A stretch of DNA of 11,933 nt, from contig JAHHRR010000051.1 of assembly GCA_020025655.1 (NCBI GenBank), positions 1 to 11,933 of the forward strand, written 5' to 3'. The position numbers were made by a program, and so were the translations under genes. Every line of letters starts with the position of its first letter. The first letter of the stretch is position 1. Under the pieces are notes generated by a model. The model was given only the letters and a program-made list of their open reading frames with translations. It did not search any database and had not been told where the DNA came from. Shown in pieces: positions 6,119-11,933 of the stretch. Origin of the DNA: Oscillospiraceae bacterium. GTDB taxonomy: Bacteria; Bacillota; Clostridia; Oscillospirales; Oscillospiraceae.

Positions 6119-6955
6119 TCAATGCTTTAAAAGCTCTTTTATGCCCTTGCCAACACCGGCATCATTATTATTCGCCGTAATTCTATCCGCCAGTGACTTT
6201 AGTTCAGTGCAGGCGTTTTCCATTGCGAAGCCGCAGCCGGCGGACACAATCATCTCGCAGTCATTTGTGCCGTCTCCGAAGGCGGCTGTCTGCTCAGGCG
6301 CAATGCCCAGATGAGCCGCAAGGGCCAGAAGCGCCTTGCCCTTTCCTGCATTTTCACTGTTGATTTCTATATTGTTCTTCACGGAACTTGTTGCTCTCAG
6401 CTCAGGGAAGAAGCTTTCAAAAACTTCCAGCTGATGCGCTCTTTCATCCATATCCTCAGGGGCAAAGAACATCTGAACCTTCTGCAGACTTCCCTCATGG
6501 GTTCTTATATACTCCTTAAGCTCCGGAACCGGATGGCGCAGCCTTTTTACCATGTCCAGCATATGAGGCTGGTCAGGGAAAAACCGCTCCGCATCATCAT
6601 ACATATTTTTATTCATATAGGCCTGATTATTCTGATAGCAGTCATAAATAACCGGCAGCCTGTCCATGTATTCCATACACCTGATGCCAAGCTCAGTGGA
6701 TATCTCGCCTCTGTATAATACTCTGTCCTCCTGCCTGTCATACACATAGGCTCCGTTGGAGGCTATAAAGTACCGGATGAAATCCAGCTCCATAATGCAC
6801 TCCGGCATGGCAGGAATAATTCTTCCCGTTGCGGGTACAAGATGCACTCCGCAGGCAGCAGCCTCCTGCATTGCTTCAAGATTTTCTTTCGGCAGACACT
6901 TATCATCATCAAGCATTGTCCCGTCCAGATCAAATGCTATAAGCTTATATGACAT
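6119..6955 (-). CDS. Cof-type HAD-IIB family hydrolase (phosphatase)
   Basis: A haloacid-dehalogenase superfamily phosphatase, probably acting on small phosphorylated metabolites such as sugar phosphates; the substrate cannot be told from sequence. The 278-residue product has all catalytic motifs: DLDGT with nucleophile Asp9 and acid/base Asp11, motif II in PATGR (about 41-45), a Lys in NAGKGKAL (about 203-210), and Mg-binding GDGTND (227-232) followed by the typical SAGCGFAMENA. The cap domain (about 80-195) is of the C2B type. The longest frame starts at 6976, but ATG 6955 has a GAGAGGA site 8 nt upstream and yields the usual short N-terminus before DLDGT, whereas the earlier ATG has no such site. 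It is the first gene of an operon with plsY, 11 nt away. A metabolic link to phospholipid synthesis is only suggested by position. Confidence 0.92.
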   Translation of the reverse strand: MSYKLIAFDLDGTMLDDDKCLPKENLEAMQEAAACGVHLVPATGRIIPAMPECIMELDFIRYFIASNGAYVYDRQEDRVLYRGEISTELGIRCMEYMDRLPVIYDCYQNNQAYMNKNMYDDAERFFPDQPHMLDMVKRLRHPVPELKEYIRTHEGSLQKVQMFFAPEDMDERAHQLEVFESFFPELRATSSVKNNIEINSENAGKGKALLALAAHLGIAPEQTAAFGDGTNDCEMIVSAGCGFAMENACTELKSLADRITANNNDAGVGKGIKELLKH

Positions 6956-6983
6956 TAAATCAATCCTCTCATTCAATCTGTTA

Positions 6984-7012
6984 ATTATCCTCTAAAATAC
7001 GATTTTTGGCAA
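6984..7012 (-). promoter_or_regulatory. Predicted sigma-A promoter of the HAD-plsY operon
   Basis: Read on the - strand: TTGCCA (7012-7007), a 17-nt spacer, GATAAT (6989-6984). The predicted start near 6977 leaves a leader of about 20 nt that contains the GAGAGGA ribosome binding site. This also supports the ATG 6955 start, since ATG 6976 would sit essentially at the transcript start. Confidence 0.65.
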
Positions 7013-7126
7013 GTCTTTTTGCGGATTTTTCTCTAACTTTCCTGTTAATGCCGTATTATTTTCCTTATCTTTGAGACTTAACGGAAAATTTTGCAAATTC
7101 TCGCTGTTTTTTCAACAAATCCGCAT

Positions 7127-7154
7127 TTGACAAATAAAATTTTTTTGTGATAGT
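7127..7154 (+). promoter_or_regulatory. Possible distal promoter of the TRAP transporter operon
   Basis: TTGACA (7127-7132), a perfect -35, then 16 nt and GATAGT (7149-7154). The -10 is mediocre and the spacer one short. It would be the upstream member of a tandem pair. The gene-free stretch 6956-7258 otherwise holds only AT-rich DNA and the other two predicted promoters. Confidence 0.4.
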
Positions 7155-7176
7155 TTCGCAATCTGTCGATTTACTC

Positions 7177-7205
7177 TTGCAAAGTTTTTTATTTAGTTGT
7201 ATTAT
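7177..7205 (+). promoter_or_regulatory. Predicted proximal promoter of the TRAP transporter operon
   Basis: TTGCAA (7177-7182), a 17-nt spacer and TATTAT (7200-7205). The predicted start near 7212 leaves a leader of about 47 nt with GGAGG at 7247-7251. No operator or riboswitch structure is obvious. Confidence 0.6.
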
Positions 7206-7258
7206 AGGAACATGATTTAATAATTAAAAGTAATAAAATAAACTCTGGAGGAAAAATG

Positions 7259-8212
7259 ATGAAAAAACTTATCGCTGTTTTATCTATTGTATGCCTGGTT
7301 TTTGCACTCTGCGCTTGTGGTTCAGATGGTGGAGAAAAGCCTGAGGCACTTACCTTTACCACTGGCGGAGATACCGGTACATATTATGCCTACGGCAGCG
7401 TACTGTCCCAGTTTGTCTCCTCCAAGTCCGGTCTTAATGTCACTGCAGTTGTCGGTAATGGCTCTCAGGCCAATGTAGAGGATCTGACCGCCGGTGCTGT
7501 TCAGCTTGCTTTCTGCCAGAGCGACGTTATGAGCTATGCATATAACGGCACCAACCTCTTTGAAGAGGCCGGCCCCATTGATAACTTCTCCGTTGTCGCA
7601 GCTCTCTACATGGAGCAGGTTCAGATCGTAACCATGAACCCCGACATCAAGACTGTTGCAGACCTTAAAGGCAAGACCGTTTCCATCGGTGTTTCCGGTT
7701 CCGGCGTTTACTTCAACGCAATCGACGTTCTCGGCGCATACGGCCTGACTGAAAATGATATTAAGCCCGTTTACCAGAACTTCGGCGACAGCGCTGAAAG
7801 TCTGAAGGACGGCAAGATCGATGCAGCATTTATCGTTTCAGGTGCTCCCACCAACGCAATTACCGACCTCTCCACTTCCGGTCAGGTATATCTTGTCTCC
7901 ATCGACGACGAGCATATTGATGCTCTTATTGAAAAATCACCTTATTACACCAAAAATTCCGTAGCCGCAGATGTTTATGGTATGCCCGAGGATGCTCAGA
8001 CCGTTGCAGTCGGCGCAGTTGTTCTGGCCCGCAACGATGTTTCTGAGGATGCTGTGTACAAGTTCGTTTCCAGCATCTTTGAAAATCCCGGCGAAATTCA
8101 GCACGGTAAGGCAGAGGAGCTTGACATCAACTTCGCTTCTTCTATGACTGATATTCCTTACCACCCCGGTGCCGTTAGATACTTTGCTGAAAAGGGTATT
8201 GAAGTTAAATAA
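7259..8212 (+). CDS. TAXI-family TRAP transporter solute-binding lipoprotein
   Basis: Extracytoplasmic solute receptor of a TRAP (tripartite ATP-independent periplasmic) transporter. It captures the substrate outside the membrane and hands it to the permease encoded next. The 317-residue product starts with a lipoprotein signal peptide: charged MKK, hydrophobic stretch, and lipobox LCAC with predicted lipid anchor Cys20, as expected for a Gram-positive receptor that must be tethered. The mature part has the TAXI signature region TGGDTGTYYAYGSVLSQFV near the N-terminus and SIGVSGSGVYFNA in mid-protein, and its length is normal for the family. Two ATGs are in tandem: 7259 lies 7 nt after GGAGG (7247-7251), 7256 only 4 nt after, so 7259 is preferred. 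TAXI receptors are linked to acidic substrates such as glutamate or dicarboxylates in some systems, but nothing here identifies the ligand. Confidence 0.94.
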   Translation: MKKLIAVLSIVCLVFALCACGSDGGEKPEALTFTTGGDTGTYYAYGSVLSQFVSSKSGLNVTAVVGNGSQANVEDLTAGAVQLAFCQSDVMSYAYNGTNLFEEAGPIDNFSVVAALYMEQVQIVTMNPDIKTVADLKGKTVSIGVSGSGVYFNAIDVLGAYGLTENDIKPVYQNFGDSAESLKDGKIDAAFIVSGAPTNAITDLSTSGQVYLVSIDDEHIDALIEKSPYYTKNSVAADVYGMPEDAQTVAVGAVVLARNDVSEDAVYKFVSSIFENPGEIQHGKAEELDINFASSMTDIPYHPGAVRYFAEKGIEVK

Positions 8213-8231
8213 GCATTTTTATTTTCACTTC

Positions 8232-8264
8232 GCTACGGCGCCGTTTTTGACGCCGTAGCTTTTT
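8232..8264 (+). terminator. Intercistronic terminator between receptor and permease genes
   Basis: A perfect 9-bp stem, GCTACGGCG (8232-8240) with CGCCGTAGC (8251-8259), has a 10-nt loop and is followed by five T. It lies 19 nt after the receptor stop and 38 nt before the permease start. Partial termination here would give more receptor than permease, the ratio usually wanted for binding-protein transporters. Confidence 0.8.
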
Positions 8265-8302
8265 GATTATCTATCCCCAAAAGGAAGGAGTAATATTTTA
8301 GT

Positions 8303-10270
8303 ATGTCATCTACCCCTAAAGAAACCACAAAAAACATCGACGCTGACACCGGTTCAGCAGAAGATGTAGAAAAGATAATGCGAAAATATGACCGTGAGTC
8401 CAACACCCGTATATGGGAGGGCAAGCCCGCTGTTCTGGTTAAGCTTATCATGGTCATCTTCTCTGTATACTGCATCTGCTCTACACTTTTCAGTGTAGCC
8501 GCTCTCGAAAAACGTCTTACCGTTTTCCTCGCCCTGATTATCGTTATGGGCTATCTCACCTATCCTGCAAGCAAACATCATGTCCGTGTCAACTACATTC
8601 CCTGGTATGATTACGTTCTTATGATTTTAGGCGCAGGTACATTCCTCTATTATTGCCTGAACTATGATATTCTGGTAAAAACACTTACCAGTGCCTCAAA
8701 GATGACACCCATGTTCACCGTTGTCGGTATCATCGGTATCCTCTGCCTTATGGAGCTTTGCCGCCGCTGTGTAGGTATTCCTATTCTTTGCGTTGCAGGC
8801 GTCATACTTATCTACACCTTTACCACAGGCATCAGTGTGGAAAGACTGCTCTACACCCTTTTCTACACCACCGGCGGTGTATTATCCACACCTATTCAGG
8901 TCTGTGCCAAATACATTGTTGTATTTATAATCTTCGGTGCATTTCTTGAGCGAACCGGTATTGCCGCCTTCTTCATTAACCTCGCAAACTCTCTTGTCGG
9001 CTCTTTCTCCGGCGGCCCTGCAAAGGTTGCTGTTATTTCTTCTGCTATGTGCGGTATGGTCTCCGGTTCTTCCGTCGGTAATACTGTTACCACCGGTTCC
9101 GTAACTATCCCCATGATGAAAAAGACCGGCTACAAGCCTGAATTTGCAGGCGCTGTTGAAGCTGCCGCTTCTACCGGCGGTCAGATAATGCCTCCTATTA
9201 TGGGTGCTGCCGCATTCCTCATGGCTGAATACATGAACGAAACCTACGCTTTCGTTGCTGTCCGTGCAATTCTGCCTGCCGTTCTGTACTTCACCGGTAT
9301 ATTCATCGCTGTACATCTTGAAGCCAAAAAGCTCGGTCTTAAAGGTATCAACCGTGCAGACCTTCCCAGAATGCGCAGCCTTGTAAAACGCCTTTACCTT
9401 CTGCTGCCCCTGGTAATTCTGGTAGCGCTTGTTACCAGCGGTTTACGCAGTATGCAGTTCTCCGCTTCTGTTGCAATCCTTGCTACTATTGTTGTAAGCC
9501 TCTTCGATAAAGAAGACCGTATAAGCATTAAAAAGATTCTTGATGCTCTTGAAGCCGGCGGCAAAGGCACAATCACTGTCGCAGTTGCCTGCTCCATGGC
9601 AGGAATCATCGCCGGCTGCATCACCGCTACCGGTCTTGCTTCCAAGCTTATAAGCACTGTTGTTTCTATAAGCTCTCAGGTTACATTCATCAATCCTACC
9701 GTTATTGCGCTCTTCCTTACCATGATATGCTGCATAATCTTAGGTATGGGTGTTCCCACAACTGCAAACTACTGCATTATGGCCTCTACCTGCGCTCCTA
9801 TCCTTATCACCATAGGTGTTCCCAAGATAGCAGCTCACTTCTTTGTTTTCTACTTCGGCATTGTTGCTGATATCACTCCTCCTGTTGCACTGGCTGCATA
9901 CGCAGGCTCCGCAATCGCAAAATCCAATCCTATGAAAACGGGTATAAATGCAACAAAGCTTGCAATAGGCGCTTTTGTAGTTCCCTACATCTTCTGCCTG
10001 AACCCCGCAATGCTCTTTATTGATACAACTCCTCTTGCTGTTGTTCAGATAGTCATTTCCTCCCTCATAGGTATCTTCGGTGTAGCGGCTTCTATGAACG
10101 GCTTCCTGTTCAAGAAGATCAGCTGGCCTTTAAGAATCGTTATCTGCATTGCCGGCTTATTGATGATGGATCCCAGACCTATCACTGATATTATAGGTCT
10201 TGTCTTCCTCGGCGGTGTAGTTGCATGGCAGTACTTCTCTTCAAAGAACGCTGCTGTTCAGACTGCATAA
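8303..10270 (+). CDS. TRAP transporter fused permease subunit (DctQM-type, 4TM/12TM)
   Basis: Membrane component of the TRAP transporter, driving substrate uptake with an ion gradient instead of ATP. The 655-residue product fuses a small N-terminal DctQ-like domain (about 45-170) to the large DctM-like domain (about 180-640), as usual for TAXI-linked permeases. Evidence: a soluble N-terminus with YDRESNTRIWEG typical of fused permeases; many hydrophobic segments along the chain; FGAFLERTG (211-219); GMVSGSSVGN (251-260) with TTGSVTIPMMKKTGY; GGQIMPPIMGAAAF (292-305); GMGVPTTANY (481-490); and GIVADITPPVALAAYAGSAIA (519-539). The start has AAGGAG at 8285-8290, 12 nt upstream, rather long, so translation may be modest, adding to the effect of the terminator in front of it. 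Paired with the TAXI receptor upstream. Substrate unknown. Confidence 0.95.
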   Translation: MSSTPKETTKNIDADTGSAEDVEKIMRKYDRESNTRIWEGKPAVLVKLIMVIFSVYCICSTLFSVAALEKRLTVFLALIIVMGYLTYPASKHHVRVNYIPWYDYVLMILGAGTFLYYCLNYDILVKTLTSASKMTPMFTVVGIIGILCLMELCRRCVGIPILCVAGVILIYTFTTGISVERLLYTLFYTTGGVLSTPIQVCAKYIVVFIIFGAFLERTGIAAFFINLANSLVGSFSGGPAKVAVISSAMCGMVSGSSVGNTVTTGSVTIPMMKKTGYKPEFAGAVEAAASTGGQIMPPIMGAAAFLMAEYMNETYAFVAVRAILPAVLYFTGIFIAVHLEAKKLGLKGINRADLPRMRSLVKRLYLLLPLVILVALVTSGLRSMQFSASVAILATIVVSLFDKEDRISIKKILDALEAGGKGTITVAVACSMAGIIAGCITATGLASKLISTVVSISSQVTFINPTVIALFLTMICCIILGMGVPTTANYCIMASTCAPILITIGVPKIAAHFFVFYFGIVADITPPVALAAYAGSAIAKSNPMKTGINATKLAIGAFVVPYIFCLNPAMLFIDTTPLAVVQIVISSLIGIFGVAASMNGFLFKKISWPLRIVICIAGLLMMDPRPITDIIGLVFLGGVVAWQYFSSKNAAVQTA

Positions 10271-10275
10271 TAAAT

Positions 10276-10309
10276 AAAAAAGCAGCTCCTTAAAGGAGCT
10301 GCTTTTTTT
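10276..10309. terminator. Bidirectional terminator between the TRAP permease gene and sigG
   Basis: The stem GCAGCTCC (10282-10289) pairs with GGAGCTGC (10295-10302) around TTAAA, flanked by six A on the left and seven T on the right, which extend the pairing. It works for both convergent transcripts. The sigG stop codon (10308-10310) overlaps its right edge, so sigG mRNA has almost no 3' untranslated region before the hairpin. Confidence 0.88.
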
Positions 10310-11084
10310 ATGCGCTTATATCTCTTTTAATCTGCTTTATGGCGTTTTTCTCAAGTCTTGAAACCTGCGCCTGAGATATTCCGATCTCCTTTGCCACTTC
10401 CACCTGAGTCTTGCCGTCATAAAACCTCATAGCAAGAATATTCTTTTCCCGCCTTGTGAGCTTTTTCATAGCCTCTTCAAGTGCAAGCTGCTCAAGCCAA
10501 TGCTCATCCGTATTCTTTGTGTCACCTATCTGGTCCATAACACATACACTCTCGGCACCGTCGCTGTAAACGGGCTCATACAGGCTCACAGGGTCACATA
10601 TAGCCTCAAGCGCAAATACTACATCCTGCCTTTTTATCTCCAGATTCTTAGCTATCGTTTCCACATCCGGCTCCCTGCCATTCTTGGCAGTAAGCTTCTC
10701 CTTTGCCTGAAGAACTTTATACGCTGTATCTCGAAGTGACCGTGATACTCTTACTGCGCTGTGGTCACGGAGGTAACGCCTTAGCTCGCCTGCTATCATA
10801 GGTACACCGTAAGTGGAAAACTGTACATTCTGATTGAGGTCAAAACAGTCCACCGCTTTAATAAGCCCTATTACACCTACCTGAAAAAGATCATCCATAC
10901 ATTCACCCCGGCCTGCAAACTTCTGCACAACCGACAGCACAAGTCTCAGGTTGCCCTGAATAAGCTGCTGTCTTGCATCCTCGTCGCCGCCTCTTGCTTT
11001 TTCAAGCAGCTTTCTTGTCTCTTTGCCTTTCAGCACCGGAAGGTTTGCTGTATTGACCCCGCATATCTCAACTTTCTGCTGCAT
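10308..11084 (-). CDS. sigG: RNA polymerase sigma-G factor (late forespore sigma factor)
   Basis: Sigma-G directs late gene expression in the engulfed forespore during sporulation. The 258-residue product has the sigma-G hallmark N-terminus KVEICGVNT...LPVL, region 2 with GNLRLVLSVVQKF and DDLFQVGVIGLIKAVDCFD, then FSTYGVPMIAGELRRYLRD, region 3, and a region 4.2 helix-turn-helix GKTQVEVAKEIGISQAQVSRLE (about 224-245). Length matches B. subtilis SigG (260). ATG 11102 opens the frame six codons earlier, but GGAG at 11092-11095, 7 nt before ATG 11084, and the canonical beginning favour 11084. It stands alone here, without the sigE or spoIIGA neighbours often found beside it. A sigma-F-like promoter and a leader hairpin precede it. 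Residue 43 is Gln where I recall B. subtilis having Asn45. Its presence marks a spore former. Confidence 0.96.
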   Translation of the reverse strand: MQQKVEICGVNTANLPVLKGKETRKLLEKARGGDEDARQQLIQGNLRLVLSVVQKFAGRGECMDDLFQVGVIGLIKAVDCFDLNQNVQFSTYGVPMIAGELRRYLRDHSAVRVSRSLRDTAYKVLQAKEKLTAKNGREPDVETIAKNLEIKRQDVVFALEAICDPVSLYEPVYSDGAESVCVMDQIGDTKNTDEHWLEQLALEEAMKKLTRREKNILAMRFYDGKTQVEVAKEIGISQAQVSRLEKNAIKQIKRDISA

Positions 11085-11098
11085 TATATCTCTCCAAT

Positions 11099-11150
11099 CC
11101 ACTCATAAGCCTTAAATTCAGTAAGGCTCATTTCGCTAGTTCGTGAGTGG
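11099..11150 (-). promoter_or_regulatory. sigG mRNA leader hairpin next to the ribosome binding site
   Basis: In the sigG transcript, CCACTCA (11150-11144) pairs with TGAGTGG (11105-11099), enclosing a second perfect 7-bp stem, AGCCTTA type (11128-11122 with 11114-11108), with a 7-nt loop. The 3' arm ends three nucleotides before the GGAG ribosome binding site. The predicted transcription start falls at the beginning of the 5' arm, so the inner stem is always in the mRNA and the outer one mostly. There is no T-tract. A role in reducing sigG translation is inferred by analogy with the leader hairpin described for B. subtilis sigG. Confidence 0.65.
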
Positions 11151-11153
11151 TTT

Positions 11154-11183
11154 TATTATTTCCCGCCATTGGGAATTTGATAC
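11154..11183 (-). promoter_or_regulatory. Sigma-F-type (possibly sigma-F/sigma-G) promoter of sigG
   Basis: Read on the - strand: GTATC (11183-11179), 15 nt, then GGAAATAATA (11163-11154), which fits the sigma-F -10 consensus GGnrAnAnTA at every fixed position. The -35 is one base off GYWTA. The overlapping AATAATA also suits sigma-G recognition at an 18-nt spacing, allowing autoregulation. In B. subtilis sigG is first transcribed by sigma-F, so the site makes biological sense. Confidence 0.65.
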
Positions 11184-11247
11184 AATGCAAAATCCGACAG
11201 CATATTTAAAAACATCCGGAAATCATTGAAAATACTGAAAAAAGGGC

Positions 11248-11276
11248 TTGACAACAGGGGCTAAATAAGGTATATT
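11248..11276 (+). promoter_or_regulatory. Strong sigma-A promoter of the rplJ unit
   Basis: A perfect TTGACA (11248-11253), a 17-nt spacer and TATATT (11271-11276). The predicted start near 11283 coincides with the 5' end of the L10 leader. It is the best vegetative promoter in the window, as expected for ribosomal protein genes. Confidence 0.85.
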
Positions 11277-11283
11277 AGTTGAG

Positions 11284-11390
11284 CGCTCCGAAGACAGCAG
11301 GTGGTTTAGACCATAAATCCTGCCGAGGACATTAACAATATTACTTTGTTTTTGTGCTCCTGTGTCTTTTGATGCAGGGGTTTTCTTTTT
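11284..11390 (+). ncRNA. Ribosomal protein L10 leader (autoregulatory mRNA element)
   Basis: The leader folds around CCGAAGACA (11288-11296), GCAGG (11297-11301) pairing with CCTGC (11319-11323), an inner GGT/ACC stem, then CGAGGAC. This is the conserved binding region of the L10(L12)n complex seen upstream of rplJ across Firmicutes. It is followed by a terminator, and the geometry suggests excess L10 binds its leader and shuts off the operon by termination. The 5' boundary is approximate, taken from the promoter. Confidence 0.9.
11357..11390 (+). terminator. Regulatory terminator within the L10 leader
   Basis: The stem CTCCTGTGTC (11357-11366) pairs with GATGCAGGGG (11371-11380), 10 positions including three G-U, with a TTTT loop and then TTTTCTTTTT (11381-11390). 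It lies 35 nt before the rplJ start and serves as an attenuator, not the end of a gene. Confidence 0.82.
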
Positions 11391-11425
11391 GAGCGTGATC
11401 ATTAGTGTGGAGGTGAAATACACAC

Positions 11426-11933
11426 ATGCCTAACGCAAAAGTTCTTAGCGAAAAGCAGGCGATCGTTGAGGCTCTCACCGAGCGCATCAAGAACGCAGGT
11501 TCCGGTATTCTGGTTGACTACAAAGGTATCACCGTTTCTGAGGACACCGAGCTGCGTGCTGAGCTGCGCAAAAACGATGTAGATTACTCCGTCGTCAAGA
11601 ACACCCTGACCAGAAAGGCTCTGGACAACCTGGGTATGAGCGAGCTTGACTCCGTACTCAACGGTACCACTTCTCTGGCCACCGCAGAAAATGACCCCAT
11701 CGCTCCTTTCCGCATCATTGCTGATTACAGCAAGAAGCTGGGCGACCGCTTCAATGTTAAGGCTGCTTTCCTGGAAGGCAAGGTTCTTAACAATGCAGAA
11801 ATCGCAGAGATGGCAGAGCTGCCCTCTAAGGATGCTCTGTACGCAAAGGTTCTGGGAACCATGATTGCTCCTATCACTGGTCTGGCCGTTTGCCTTGGTC
11901 AGATTCTCGAGCAGAAGGGCGGCTCCGTCGAAG
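11426..11933 (+). CDS. rplJ: 50S ribosomal protein L10, 3' end cut by the window
   Basis: L10 forms the base of the ribosomal stalk, binding 23S rRNA through its N-terminal domain and L7/L12 dimers through its C-terminal helix, and so helps recruit translation GTPases. The 169 visible codons start MPNAKVLSEKQAIVEALTER and contain LVDYKGITVSEDTELRAELR and VVKNTLTRKAL, the classic L10 N-terminal domain, then LEGKVL and KDALYAKVLGTMIAPITGLA. Only the extreme C-terminus, where the L7/L12-binding helix lies, is outside the window. The start has GGAGGTG at 11409-11415, 10 nt upstream. rplL would be expected next. The codons are strongly biased, as in a highly expressed gene. It is controlled by the L10 leader in front of it. 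Confidence 0.96.
   Translation, partial: MPNAKVLSEKQAIVEALTERIKNAGSGILVDYKGITVSEDTELRAELRKNDVDYSVVKNTLTRKALDNLGMSELDSVLNGTTSLATAENDPIAPFRIIADYSKKLGDRFNVKAAFLEGKVLNNAEIAEMAELPSKDALYAKVLGTMIAPITGLAVCLGQILEQKGGSVE

Noticed and set aside
7021..7124. Inverted repeat GCGGATTT / AAATCCGC about 90 nt apart in the divergent intergenic region
   Set aside because: Only 8 bp with a long AT-rich gap; expected by chance in such DNA and not tied to either promoter.
8882..9316. 144-codon - strand open frame
   Set aside because: Antisense to the TRAP permease gene, whose conserved motifs lie exactly here.
1..11933. CRISPR arrays, tRNA/rRNA genes, insertion sequences, phage or defence genes
   Set aside because: I looked for direct repeats with spacers, tRNA-like folds, transposase or integrase motifs and found none. 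The coding content is housekeeping, transport and sporulation.

Overview
The window looks like chromosome from an anaerobic, spore-forming Clostridia-type Firmicute, plausibly of the Ruminococcaceae/Oscillospiraceae or a related gut lineage. The support is the forespore sigma factor sigG, Shine-Dalgarno-led genes, an L10 leader in front of rplJ, an oxygen-sensitive class III ribonucleotide reductase, and a surface-protein tail of a style common in gut Firmicutes. I see no rRNA, tRNA, CRISPR array, transposase or phage gene.

Left edge (1-1289): the C-terminal end of a probable cell-surface protein enters from outside the window. An 81-nt, nearly symmetric imperfect palindrome lies between it and a convergent small DUF378 membrane protein. 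From about 727 to 1289 there is no gene. That stretch holds a candidate small RNA ending in a strong terminator, then the control region of the reductase operon: two sigma-A-like promoters, a hairpin at each predicted transcript start, and a pair of NrdR-box-like palindromes.

Deoxynucleotide module (1290-5374, + strand): nrdG (radical-SAM activase), nrdD (glycyl-radical reductase) and trxB (thioredoxin reductase). NrdD carries its own CPNC redoxin domain at the C-terminus. With trxB next door this suggests a self-contained electron path, NADPH to TrxB to the fused redoxin to the NrdD active site, rather than the formate-dependent scheme of the E. coli enzyme. A hairpin terminator between nrdD and trxB probably lowers trxB expression.

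Middle (5463-6955, - strand): a HAD-IIB phosphatase and a PlsY-family glycerol-3-phosphate acyltransferase form a tight two-gene operon. It is convergent with trxB across a perfect 16-bp bidirectional terminator.

Transport module (7127-10309, + strand): tandem promoters, a TAXI-type solute-binding lipoprotein, an intercistronic terminator, and a fused DctQM-type TRAP permease. The substrate cannot be read from sequence.

Right edge (10308-11933): sigG on the - strand has a sigma-F-like promoter and a strong hairpin in its mRNA leader next to the ribosome binding site. Divergent from it is the rplJ transcription unit: strong promoter, L10 leader with terminator, and the first 169 codons of rplJ, cut by the window end. 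The most notable things are the NrdD-redoxin fusion with its cysteine-rich linker, the sigG leader hairpin, and the two unexplained structured elements at 435-515 and about 878-980.
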